From positions 213,177 through 277,176 of the forward strand of contig CAJNAR010000021.1 in assembly GCA_905220665.1 (NCBI GenBank): DNA of 64,000 bases. The letters run 5' to 3'. Position numbers and translations under genes: made by a program. Positions 10,939 to 23,500 of this stretch are shown piece after piece. Position 1 is the first letter of the stretch; each line of letters starts with the position of its first letter. The DNA comes from Albugo candida. Its lineage: Eukaryota > Oomycota > Peronosporomycetes > Albuginales > Albuginaceae. The notes under the pieces are model-generated. The model had not been told where the DNA came from, made no database searches, and saw only the letters and a list, made by a program, of their open reading frames with translations.

Positions 10939-11667
10939 CTAATTGCTCAATGAGTTTGAATGAAAAGTGTATGACGTATATGAGTGCCACGCACACTGAG
11001 TATCAAAAGTCTGTACGATGCGTACGATGTGAAGCTTGAGTCGATTATATGAAGTACAGAGCCAGATGGCGCATCCGTTAGTCAGATGTCGTGCAAGCAA
11101 AAGACTATCGATTTGCTGACAAAGATTCGCAATATGTTGAGATATCTCATTATCAGAATATCTGAGACGCATCGAAGACTTTGAACCGAACGGATGTTGC
11201 GATACGCTGATAGCTATTGGTAAGGATTGATCGTACAAATTGGAGGTACAAGCTGACAGTGTACCATCTGATGAGTTTGTGAAGCTCGTGTACAGTAAGA
11301 GTGAGGCTACAGCGAGCTTCTTCCAGTCATGAAGGATGAGTTTATTGTTAAGGTATCCACATACTTTGATCAAATGGAACGCATCAACGCAAGCAGATAT
11401 GATGACTTTTCTCCTGTACCGACTTGGTGCTGTATTGGATGTCTGAGGTACACAGCAGCATGAATTGCATTCGCAAAATGAATGAAATCTCCGCTGAATC
11501 AAAAAGACTGGTTCAAAAAGAGCTCTATTGCAGTTACCGAGAAACTTTGTATAAAAGTCGGTAGGAAACCCCATAAAGTATCCGGCAGGCCAAATACAAG
11601 CGATATTGCACTTCTGAAAGAACCATCTATTCTCTATTGGTGACTTTGGTGGTGCGCTTGTACTCAT
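10939..11667 (-). CDS. Hypothetical protein, 242 codons
   Basis: An uninterrupted ATG-initiated frame on the minus strand starts 4 nt inside the 3' end of the TTC27 gene (ATGA overlap). The product would be rich in Cys, Ser and Leu (CECNSCCCVPQ) with no recognised domain, signal peptide or repeat. Its length is unusual by chance in this base composition, but nothing else supports it. It could be a chance frame or the relic of a larger gene. Confidence 0.3.
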   Translation of the reverse strand: MSTSAPPKSPIENRWFFQKCNIACIWPAGYFMGFPTDFYTKFLGNCNRALFEPVFLIQRRFHSFCECNSCCCVPQTSNTAPSRYRRKVIISACVDAFHLIKVCGYLNNKLILHDWKKLAVASLLLYTSFTNSSDGTLSACTSNLYDQSLPIAISVSQHPFGSKSSMRLRYSDNEISQHIANLCQQIDSLLLARHLTNGCAIWLCTSYNRLKLHIVRIVQTFDTQCAWHSYTSYTFHSNSLSN

Positions 11668-14308
11668 GGTATTGCTTCAGATGCTAATTGTATATCTTGC
11701 AGCGCTTCTTCTAGTCGCACACAGATCTCCAAGTGCGGGAAATTGATTTGTGCTTTTTTCAATACACCTCGAAGAAACAAACGGGCCGCATGCAAAGCCT
11801 TTTTTGAAGCTTGGACTTGATAACCAGCAGCTACTTGCAACGCCGCATCACAGACTTTCACCACTTGCTCTTCATCTTTTTCCCAATTTGCTGTTTGTAA
11901 TGTACGAGATACCTTCAAACGACATTCAAGCGCCTTCTCTTGCCTGCCGACACCATCATTGAAATGCGCATAAACTTGCCAGAGCTTCGAATTATTAGTC
12001 GCGACTGACGTAATGCGGCCCAGCAACTTTGCAAGTTCATCCTTGTAATGCGACTGCAGTACTCCTTCATTCTCAAACACGATCGCATTGACCAACCAAG
12101 CAAGAAGCTCATGATCCACAGGGCGATTGTGTTTTGAACGTAAATCAAGGAGTTGATGTTGTGCGTAGATCGCATCACCGTATTTTCCAATTTCTACAGC
12201 ACACCAAGCTAAATTCTCCCAAATTTGCCACATGAATCGCTTTTGTTTGACCGCTTCCTGGAAGACCGAGAAGGCTTCAGCAAAGTGTTTTTGTGTCATA
12301 TGTATGGATCCAATGTTACCCCATGCTTCCGCGTTGTCAGGATCTAGCTGTACGACCCGTGTGAATGACTGCAACCCGAGATTCCAATCGCTTGCTCGCA
12401 TGCCCAAAACACCCAAAAGAAACCACGTCTGCATGTGCATCGGATGTATCCGTAGACTCTCTTCAAAGTGTTTGATTGCGGACGGAATATCGTTCGCTTC
12501 AAACGCTGCTCGTCCTAGCGAGCGTTTAGCCCGTGGATATCGGTGCTCAGAAAGCTCCCATGCAGCCTCAAAATGAGACATTTCGCCGGTTAAGTCTCCC
12601 AAACAACACCATAAGAAACCACGTCTGCATGTGCATCGGATGTATCCGTAGACTCTCTTCAAAGTGTTTGATTGCGGACGGAATATCGTTCGCTTCAAAT
12701 GCTGCTCGTCCTAGCGAGCGTTTAGCCCGTGGATATCGGTGCTCAGAAAGCTCCCATGCAGCCTCAAAATGAGACATTTCGCCGGTTAAGTCTCCCAAAC
12801 AACACCATAAATAAGGCGTTGGCTCGATCATAATACGTTCACGAACAAGAGCTTCCGCCTTTTTCTGCTGATCCAAAATCCGATAACAAATGATCACTTC
12901 ATCCCAAATTTCCAGCTCTTTGAATAATTCCAACGCACTTGCTGCCGCACCTAACGCAAAGTATCGTTCCGCTAAATCTTTTTTCAGCGCAAATTGCGGC
13001 GGAAATGCTAATGCGTAAACGTGCGCCATACGTTCGATCGCTGGCGTCATATCCTCCAAGGAAGATGGAGTTGCTAGCTGGGTTGAATGTTGATCCACAA
13101 GCGCTTGTATCTGCAAAACGGCACGCTCACGGCGTTTAGAAGTCTGACACTCGAGCCAGGCTCGTTCTAACAGAGCAGTTGCGTGCACCATCCAGTTGTT
13201 TGGTTGCTCAAGCACACAAGCAATATACGCCATCATTTCTTCACGAGTCAAAATATCGTTCGGATTGTTATTTTTCACGTCCAGACAGAGCGCCAGTAAA
13301 ATAATTTGATCGATGACAAGTAGCTTTTCTCGTTCCGGACGTGTGTCATCTTCAAATTGAATCTGTTCCAAAAGAATATTTTCTGGATCTGCTTGATCCA
13401 AAGTGACGACTGCATTTTGGTCGAAATGAGTTTCTGATTGGATAGGCTGCTTTGAGCGCAGCGTCTGATTGGAGCTTGCGAGTAATACCATTTGTGCGAC
13501 ACTTTTTTGCTGGAACTTTGTCTTTCTTCCGATGGCGCCACTGAGCTCAGCAGTGAGACCGGTAAGAATTTGTGCTTTTGCAAAATTTTCTTTCCCGCGA
13601 TTTTCTTTATCAAAAAAATGCTGGGCAAGACCCCATTCCACGTAGAAGCGAGCAAGTATGGAAGATCTCTTCCGGTTCTGCTGAAATAATTCTTCGGCTT
13701 CTTTGTATGCCGAAAATCCAGCATTTACTTCATTCCATAGAGTGTCGCATGCTGATTTTGCAAGCAGTATCCTTTGATGCGCTAGGGAAGCACGCGCATT
13801 CCACCATGATGCTGAAGTGACTTGTCGGACGATTTTCATTACTTCTTCATCACATTGGATGGAGCCGATCCAGCTACTTTGACTCCAGTTTCCAACGGCT
13901 TGCAGCAAACAGCGTGCCAATAGCAATATCTCCAGCCTTCCACATGTATTATATGGATACTCGCCATCTACCTGCAATGCCACACATGCAAAGGAGCGAT
14001 AGTTTATTGTATCTCTTGTGAACGAAATCTACGCTTCTGGTGGGTGACTGAGAGCATATCCAATGTGAATGCAGCACTTTGATGTACTTTCCTTCGCATA
14101 TATACTTGCTTGCCAGGATTATATCGCTGATCATTTTACTTTCTTCCAAGGTAATGAGAGCTATTTGCGATAGTCTATCCTTCAGAAGACCGATATGCTG
14201 TGCGTCAGATTCCAAAATCACCCCTTCCATATCGCGTATCAACGAAGGTACGCAGTATTTGCGTTCATCAGCATCGGATCCTTTTGCGGCCAATGTCGTG
14301 TCATCCAT
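11664..14308 (-). CDS. TTC27: TTC27-like TPR protein, frame broken by internal duplication
   Basis: The TTC27/Emw1 family consists of TPR proteins tied to assembly of large complexes. Exon 1 (14308-14078) and exon 2 (from 14028) join in phase 0 over a 49-nt intron. Family landmarks in order: EGKYIKVL, VALQVDGE then LEILLLARCLL, GAIGRKTKFQQKSVAQ, ERYFALGAAASALELFKELEIWDEVIICY, the TPR core PYLWCCLGDLTGEMSHFEAAWELS, LDPDNAEAWGNIGSIH, QIWENLAWCAVEIGKYGDAI, and a Leu-rich C-terminal helix. A 196-bp direct duplication within the TPR region (12417-12808) shifts the frame, so as written translation stops at 12568. Removing one unit gives a continuous protein of about 799 aa, close to the family length. 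Whether the duplication is real, spliced out or an assembly error is open. Confidence 0.85.
12417..12808. repeat. 196-bp tandem duplication inside TTC27
   Basis: Units 12417-12612 and 12613-12808 are identical apart from one C/T difference (TTCAAACGCTG versus TTCAAATGCTG). 196 is not a multiple of three, so the duplication changes the reading frame of the surrounding gene. Confidence 0.95.
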
Positions 14309-15121
14309 TCGAGTATCAGTAGCTATGTACGTATAGTGTACACGTACTTGATGTGAGGTCTACGTGGATGTAACAACACATCAACACAGGTTCATTACAT
14401 AAGTGACTCAATTATCGCATTTAGAATATCGAATCCTTAGATTTTGGCCAATAACGAACATGAGACAGTACTAGAGGTCTCACAGCCCAATAATCTGCAG
14501 CAAGCAATGAAATCAAAGAACTGATTGAAAGCTTGCATAACTTGAAAGTTGAAGTGTAGAAATTTAGTATAGTGCATCATAGTGATATTAAGTGTTATTA
14601 CAGAAACGGATCTGATACTAGTTCTTGTACTATCGAACGCTTTTTCGGACTACATAGTTGCTTTTAAATTTTGTCACTAATTGCAAATTCTTTATGCGAC
14701 ACAAAGAACAATGAGAAATTCTATTTGAACGCTGATTCTCGTCTGTAGCAGCTGCATGAAGAAGAGTGTGACCGCATAACTTCATCACAGAGCTATGTGG
14801 AGCGATTTTAAATAGCTGTTGTGGCAATTAAAGAGATCAGATGACGTTATGGTGCTTTCGAGAATCCGCTGAGGAAACCGTGCACTTCTCAGCTTTGATT
14901 GTCGATGTGCCTGATGATCGTGTCTAGTCTGCAAATGGAGCATATTTGATACGCACTTAAGGTATGCTTTCTTGTACAATTATATTACAAGCACTAGTAA
15001 TAATGATATTTGACTGTGTACAGTATACCGTGGTGCTCAGAATTGAGATATAAGTAAGTTGTAGCCCTATAACTTTTAGTCGAAATAGTATTTGACAAAT
15101 ATAAAGTTATCATTCTCTGGA
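14309..15121. other. Upstream of TTC27; possible ankyrin-repeat remnant
   Basis: Mostly without coding signal. On the minus strand near 14750-14800 a short frame reads MKLCGHTLLHAAATDEN, like the core of an ankyrin repeat, but surrounding frames are short and shifted. It may be a relic. Confidence 0.3.
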
Positions 15122-16168
15122 ATGACTCCAAGTGTAATAACTTACATTTTAAAGGCTTTTAACGAAAGAAAGGCATAGATGCGAAGAGCCTTTAAGGATA
15201 AGTTCAGAATACTAATATAGCAAAATAACTTATATTAATTACAATTATGGGCTGACACTTGACTGCAACTGAACAGCTACTTCATCTACTGACAATTCTT
15301 CAGCTTCATTTCCAAACATCTCGCTTGCATCCATAATGACGTGATGGGATCATTGAGAAGATGCGCTTGATGTCCATGAAATGTCGCTATCTGATTGCAG
15401 TCGATAATCCAAGCCGCTTGAGTTCCAACCCGGCACGAAGTCCCACTTCTCGTCGCTCTTCCAATTTCCAGTTGGAAGCTCATCCAGGTGCATTTGCAAC
15501 ATCTCCTTTCTGTACTCAGAATCCTTGAGCTTCACTTCCAGCATGTTCACTTGCATCCTCAATGACGTGATGAGGCCATTTTCGGGATGCATTTGGTATC
15601 CATGCGCTGTCGCTCCTTGTTCACATTCGTTGTTTCCATCTGCTTCGATTCCAGTTGCACCTCCTTCGATCGCATCTATTAATGCGAGAGGATTCTCCAT
15701 ATAATGCCTGAAGCTTTTTAAGCAGCGATCTTGACTTGACTGCCTCCGTTTTCAGCTCCATGTCTTCCTGCATTATACTCTTCATCTTCATTTCGTCCTC
15801 TTCGTGTTGTAATTGGTATAAGCGAATCGCCGAATTGCTCACCTTGTCCGTTTCCTCTGTTTAACACGTGTCTGCTTCATTTCATCCAGTTGTTTCTGTT
15901 CCATATAAACTTTCAAGTCTTGGAGCATGGACTTTTACTTGAGCAATTCCAGCTGAAGCTGCTTATGCTCATCCTTCATTTGCTCCAACTGCACCCCATC
16001 TTCTGCGTGGATCTTCAACGCCTCGTCCAGCTTCCTTTGACATATGACGTTGCGTGTTCGACTAAGTTCCAGTCGCTTGTTTCGTTCTTCTGCAACCGCC
16101 TTCAGTTTGCATACTTCACCTTTCACAACTTGAAGCTGATTCGTTCTTTCAACCAATGCGCGTGACAA
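15122..16168 (-). pseudogene. Degraded partial copy of the coiled-coil gene at 6.7-7.6 kb
   Basis: This is copy 2 of the long direct repeat. It covers only the coiled-coil half of the gene; at 16168 homology ends, so the basic N-terminal part is missing. A deletion of about 30 nt near 15860 and small indels split the frame into at least three pieces. One segment (about 15700-15350) is in frame where copy 1 is shifted, so each copy has its own lesions. No start codon or promoter of its own is apparent. Confidence 0.7.
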
Positions 16169-17597
16169 CCGAAGCGCAAAACTGACTTGAAGTTGTATGT
16201 AATGGTGTTGCTGGAATCCTGCTTATCTTGATACAGTCAATATCGAGCTGGAAGCTTTAGTGGTATAAAACGCGATGCCGGGGAAGACGGTAGGTACAAC
16301 CGAAGAGGAGATTTGTGGTCGATGACTACGTGGCCCTATCAAGCTTCATGAGGATCAAGTAAACAGTAGCATATATACACAATCACTACGCTTTCTACCG
16401 CGTACTTCACGGCAATCTGTACCCCATCTTGACATCTGATCATCGTACGACCAAAAGTGAGAGTGTCAAGGAGTTTGATACATCGTATACGATGTCGATG
16501 GGACGTGTATGTTGCTGTCTTGCATCTATTCTCCAGCAAATCTCCATATAAAGCGTCATCCGATCAGCTTATTAAGCTTTTATTGAAAAAATTCGCTACT
16601 ATGCGTGTCAGTCTAGACGGGAACAATCCGTAAAAATTGCACCACAAGATCGACGATACTACCTGCTTGAGTGACAGAAAGCATGGAATGGAGAAAAGGA
16701 ATCCAGGAAAGCGTGGCTCTGCTTATTGTATCATTATAGTTTCATTGGAAATAGAAGTCAGTTGCAACAGCGGACTTGTATACAGCACGCAAAGAAGAAA
16801 TGCCAAAGTTTGCGAATGGCTAGTATCCTTGACCAATTCATCCAGTCCAGCACGCCATTCTCCTGACAATAGATTGTCGTGGTCAGTCGGATAAACGACA
16901 AGTATACTCCAGCCTCGACGAATACATTGAGAAACGTTTCCACCACCTCCGAAACGAGACATTGGGATCACAGAGGTACGCTACTTCCATAACCACTTTG
17001 TCGAGAGTGTTTTTTATCACGCTTTCTGCTGTACATGTGGCTGTGTCATACAAGTATTGTTTCTTTTTATGAAACCAGCCAGTGATCCCTATAGAATGGC
17101 CAATTTGTGCACAGGTTCATGTCGTCTGTAATCTATCGGTAGAGTTGCGGCATACGTAAAGACCATCGGCCACTACCTTTCAATTATATATGATAGAGGT
17201 GAAGTGATATCATGCATGTATCTATAGATAAATACACTCAAGCGATCTTTACGATTCTATGTCATCGCCAGTTATTAGCACAACAAAGTGCGCAACCTGC
17301 GCAAGTCAGTTTATGAAATAGGACAATTCTCAGCGCTGCAAAACTATGTAAACGTCAAAATGTGTGACTTATTGAGATCTATAGTCGTGTGACGGCATAG
17401 TGCTTCCTAAATTCGGTAGACATGCACATACCCATTCGTGAACTTCCTATACAGGATAGTCTACATGTTGTTGCTGAGTACCACGCTTGTTGGACGGGAA
17501 GGGCACTGATAAAGAATTCTTCCGCTACAAGCTCTCTAATATGTAGCGCATATTCAGTAAATGCGCGCTCTTATTCGCGCCCTCTCTGTAGTGTATC
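16169..17597. other. Intergenic region upstream of ATR, no gene recognised
   Basis: Only short unsupported frames were seen (for example 16339-16539 minus and 16637-16894 plus). The promoter of the ATR gene must lie in the right part. Confidence 0.45.
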
Positions 17598-20500
17598 ATG
17601 CCGCTGCAAACGGATATCGACTCATTGGTTCAGCTACTTGAACAGCATAAAAATTCGCATGAAGAACGAAAACCAAGATTGACATCCCATGCAGCATATA
17701 TAGCACACCAAGTTGAAAATCCCTCCGCTTTATTGCTCGAAGGTTGTGGAACTATACTCAGGAAACTACAAAGCATACTTCCCAACATGTTGAAGTTAAT
17801 TTCCTCTATCGATCCGGAAGTAGCACCAAAAATTTTACGACATCTCTGTAAACTATTTATGATGGCACTTGACGAGAATACTTGCCCTCACATCCACCTC
17901 GCATTCATAACTCCGTCCTACAAAACAGCAAGATCTGATGAGTTGGAAGGAGATCAAGAAAGCTCTGTTCAATTATCGGGCTTTGGCACTTTATATCTCT
18001 ATCTAGTCTCGTTCTACTGCAACCACACGTACCGACAAGTACGTGGTGATTTACTTGCAGTATTGGAGGAATTCGGAATGATATTACAGCAATACGATCC
18101 AGCTGCTTTGGCTCACATTCTTGATGATACGCTAATGAATATCCAACAATGCTTGTTACAAGAGAAGGAACAGGTAAGGCGTGGAAAATGTGTCTTATAT
18201 CCAACCACGGCAATACATATGTTTCGTACCGCCGATGGTGCGCTGAGTCAAAATAACAAAAAACATATTCTATGTGGATGCGACATCAGCGGGAACATGG
18301 AAGAAAAAAGGTCACGGGCAAGACAGCTAGAGCAACTTTTACCATCCATAAAGTTTGCACCCGACGAAAAAGAATCAGAATCACGAGAGTTATGGGAAGC
18401 TTACGCGATCACATTGATAAAAAATCATCCAACAGTACTATCTTGTGGTAATATCAACAAACGATATGTCTTTGAGACTATCAAAAGAGTGTATTGTTTT
18501 GAGCAAAAAAAGCTTGGCAATCGGAGGGTTTACGAAACAACATTGAACTTGTTATACGCTGTTTTCAGTGAATTTGTATCATCAGATCAAGCGCTTATAG
18601 AGTTTGGATGCTTTTATTTTGGCACCATTGATTGGAAACACAATGTGGATTATGGAATTACCACACACGTAGCCATTATAACTCAATTAGAACGAAATAG
18701 TTGCAATCATTCTGTGAGCCACTTTATATGGAAATCATTCGACAAATGGTTACTGGAAATGATCGAAAGTGACTTTTTCAAGGAGCCACAGTACCAGGAA
18801 ACGGCAAAAACATGGATCCGCGTGAGCATAATGTTCTTGCAGCAATACATAGACTCGAATGGACCCCTGTCTTCAATTGCAAAATATAGATTCACGACTA
18901 TGTTGGATATCATTCGACCCAGGCTGGACAGTGATGAAGAGTTCTTTCACGAGATCGCACGCATCCTTCATCGAACATTTGGAGAGGACAGCACACTTTT
19001 AGCCAAATTCATGCGCATTCTGAACACGAGTCTTGCAATCAGTGCGATTGAGTCAAGAAAACGCAAGCGACAGTTAGTCAAAGAACGTGAAAAAATGTAC
19101 ACACTTTCACCAACTGAACAAAATTCAAGCCAAATACATCTCCAATTGGCGAAATGGTTTCTGACTCAGCCTGATCAGGGCTCACACAACGCAAGAAATG
19201 CGGACGATACATTTCTAGAAGCCTTTCGATTACTTGGGCCACTTTGCTGGTCACGAGCTGCGAATTCTTTCCCGGAAACAGAATCAGTCCGAGCATTAAT
19301 TCTAGACCGCTTTGACAGAGCGACAATCGACCTCTCTAGTGATATCACCGAGAAAAGATTCCGTCTTGTGCTGATGAATCTGACTCTTCTTCTGTTCCTA
19401 GTCGACGACATGCAGCTGCAATCGCGTGCAAATATGTACAGCACGATATTATCGCTGATACAAACCAGAAAAAGACTTGATCGTGGATACTCAATCGGCA
19501 CCACATGGAAGGCTATGTGCGAACTGGCGCAGATTTTGCAAAATCTGCCAAAGGGTGAGATACCATCAATGCCTGCAACTTGCACCACCTATTTACTATT
19601 ACCATATCTCGTCTGGATGCGATCGAAACCGCTACGAAGCTTGATATCAGAAAAGTGGGAAGACAGCATACCTCTCAGGGTCTCATGTGGTGGCTGGTCT
19701 TTGATATCAGAGTTGAATGTTCAATTCGAGAGCATTCTCTACAGTCCGCTTCTTATCATATTTCTTGCACGAGAAGGTGTGGCTTCCGCTGAAGAAGTCG
19801 CAGAATATCTCTTGGAACGTATACGATTACTTATGCGTGAGAATGGAAAATTGACTCCCGAATTACAAACAGTATTATGCAAGACAGTCTGCGCGGTCGT
19901 CTGTTTGACGTATTCAACCAAATACGACACAAAACAAAGCACTACGGCTGGTGTGATGAGGAGGAGTGGCTGCATACTTTGCCACTCGAATGAAAATTCT
20001 CGACTAAACTTTTCCAACTACCAAGTTTTCATCACTTTGATAAAAGACGAGGATCAGAAGAAAAGCACTGAGGCTATCATGGCCAGAACGGAGCTTTTGT
20101 GTACAATTTTAAGGCATTTGGAAACGTCATTTATGAGCACAGATGACTTGATTATTATTATCAACGATTTTTTGCTTGGTTTGTCATGCGAACATAAAGC
20201 CGCTCACCGACTTATTATCGCAAGTATTGGGCTATTACCACAATGTTTGACACTCTTGGATTCGGTATCGATGTCCATTCACCGGGAAGGATTTGGTCCG
20301 GAAGTTGTTTCCCTGTTTCGAGATTTGTTGAAAAGTATGGAGAATGAAAATGATCAATCAAGACTCCATTTGGTAGTGCGATCCATAGGAGCGATCTGTC
20401 GAAATTGTGACAAGTCCAATCAAGCACAAATGGAACTACTACTGCTGTTGATGATTCAGCTTGTCATTTTTTGGAGCTATCATCAATGGAGGCCACAAGT

Positions 20501-23500
20501 CGCTGCGATATTTTACAATGCGATCAAACGGATCGAAAATCATCACAAATTATCGTGGAGACGACTTTGCAGGAATTTCCCACAGCAGATCTATGTCCCA
20601 TTGATTGGAAAATTGCTCAAATATAAAACTGTTTGCGATTTCTTGCACACATTTCTGAATGACAGCGTTGATCCACGCACATTCTTGCTCGCGAGTGCGC
20701 CTCACACGCTGCCAAAATATGTCGCTGAACAAGATGAAGAGCGTTTACATCTATTTCAACTCGCCTTGAATGAGCTTCAAGGCACGAAACTTGGCAGCGG
20801 AGAATCAGAGGATTCGAATCAAAGCGATGTATCGTCCATTTCCGATATTATTCTGGCTCAAATCGAGCATATTTTCAAAGAGCTCATTATGCAGCATATA
20901 GAGCACGGTGACATTGGCGTCGAAGGCACAGCATGGGAATTCTTATTCCGATATTTGCCTCCGAAAACGACAATTCGTGACGTCATTTTCCATTCACCGA
21001 TCCGAGTGATGAACTTATTGGTGTGGGAATTGGGAGGAGAACGATTCGAGACAGCCAGACGCGCATTTACCCAAACGCTGAGTTACATGTACCAGGACGG
21101 AAGTGGTGAAGAAAGTGAAAGTATTCCAAAAGACGACACCGATCAAGTATTCTATCCAATTTCAAGACATTATTTCTTAGCTGTCATGACGGTTCTCAGC
21201 ACCAAAATTAAGACCAAAGATTGTTTGAATGAATTTGGATCAAGCACCCGACTACGTGCAGTTACCTGTGTCGGCCGATTGCTGGAATGCCTCCTTCTCG
21301 ATAAGCGTGGCTCAAAAACTGCTTTGTATGGAAGAACGAGAGGTCAGTTTGTCGATCCATTCGTACCGAAAATTATGGCAACTCTGAAAATCTTATGGAT
21401 TGACGACGATATAAAGTTGAAAGAGAATGGAATACGCGCTTGGAGTACGTTTGTACAACTGCTTTCGGATAAAGCTTTAGGCTCCAACATTCTAGCGATT
21501 CTCGTCAGCACGTTGCCGTATCTCGGTATTCAGCCAGCGCATAGCAGCGATACGACGTCGTCTACGAAGAAGGATCAACCTGAGCACGAACAAAGCATCA
21601 AGGGAATCGTCGTTGAGCTGTTAGAGTACATATTTGTTGAGAAAAGAAGCGAGTTACGTAAATCTTTCCCACGTGTGCCACTACTTCCCAAAATCCCGGA
21701 ATTAAGCAATGTCCATGCGGTCCTTGAGGAAGAAATGGGCGATTGCTATTCGAGACCGATTGAAGAATTGATATCCGATCTCATTGAAATTCTCAGACAT
21801 TGGGACAGCACCGTTCGCGAGCTTGCTCTCAAGCAAGTGTACCAATGCTTCATCCATCGCCAAAACGATGTGCAGGGACTGATACAAAGCGACTTTGACC
21901 CGTTCATACATGGGACGATTGCTGAGCTGATGGCGACCATATTGAGACTCACAAAGACGGAAATCAAAACAGAGAATAAGCTTCTTTGCGCAATGTGCCT
22001 GGGAGCAATTGGAGCCATTGACGCAGCTCACATGCCAATTCATATGAGTTCCAGTCTTACTTCTGCAAGCAAACAAACAGGAGAGTACACAACAAAGGAA
22101 TTAGCATGTGTGTTGATCGAATCTCTTCTCGTGGATGAACTTCGTGCGGCACCTGACAGCACAGATTCTTTGGCATTTGCGATACAAGAACTGCTTCGTT
22201 TCCTGGGGGAACTCACTACCGACCCAGACGTTCAAAGCTCGAACCAGTCTGGCGAGAAAGGAGACTTACCTGGATGGATGAAGGATCGATTTGAAAGCAG
22301 AAATGTCTTACAATACATCGAGCCGTATTGGTCGACAGGCTACACGCTCTCACTCTCGTCGGACAACAACGGTCAAGCTCCCGCAGAGTATGACCAAAAC
22401 TCTACGTTGTACGAAAGATGCGGGAAAACATACGAGGATTGGATCGCGGAATGGTGTAAACGACTGATTCATTTATCTCAGCCACCAGAACAAAAGATAT
22501 TCTGGGCATCTACAGCAGCTGTATCGAGTTGTCCCCAAGTCGCACGGTTTCTACTTCCGTATTTGATACAGAATGTCCTGCGCACTGGAAACTCCCAAGT
22601 GTATCAAGAAGTGAAGAGAGAGATTTTGTCGGTCATCACAAATCGGAATCAGTACAATGAGACCATTTTCACCTCATCTGCACACGCGGAGATTGGAGGT
22701 GTTATTTCTCAGAGTCAGTACGAGGACACGTATCCCAATTACGCTTTGGAAACACACAATGACAATCATAGTCGTCATCATCAGTGTGCTCAAACTTTGT
22801 TTTCCACTTTGGATGAGCTGAATGATTGGGTATGGGCACAAGAGAAGAAGCGAAATCTCACGAATGGCTCAAACAATACAACAAATGGACTGTCAGAACT
22901 CGACGATCAAGAGAAAGAAAACTTGGAAGAATTCCTGAAGGATATCCCCAGCCGTTTATTATCGAATGCAGCCTACTCCATCCGAGCATTTGCCAGAGCA
23001 GTTCAGTACTTTGAGATTCATTTGCGTCAACAGAGTAATTCTTTGGAATGTCAGTATGCAAACACACTCGATCCATCTCCGGTGCCTTTATCAGTGATCA
23101 TGAGCAATATCTCACACGTGCAATTGCTTTACAGCAGTGTCAATGAGACAGATGCTCTTGTTGGCTTGGCAACAATCCGAAGGAAAAATCGAGCGGAATC
23201 CGGCGAGGATCAAAGTAATATGATCGTACAAAGTATCAAGCTGACCGATCTCTTGTATAAAATCGTGGATTACGAGCAATTGGCTCAATGGGAGGATGCC
23301 TTAGTCTGCTACGAGCAAGCATTGCAACAGATTCATGCACTACCAACTCAATTTGGAATTCACAACGTATCCGAATCACATCATGGAGATCAATGGAACG
23401 GTGAGGTCAAAACACTTCGCGAAAAGCTGTACGTCGGCACTGTTCGCTGCCTGATCCAACTAGGGCGTTTGGAAAGTGCTCTCCAGCAGATAAATGGTAT

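Noticed and set aside
11664..11667. ATGA overlap between TTC27 and the next ORF as evidence of an operon
   Set aside because: The window is eukaryotic, and the downstream ORF has no independent support; the overlap is probably chance.
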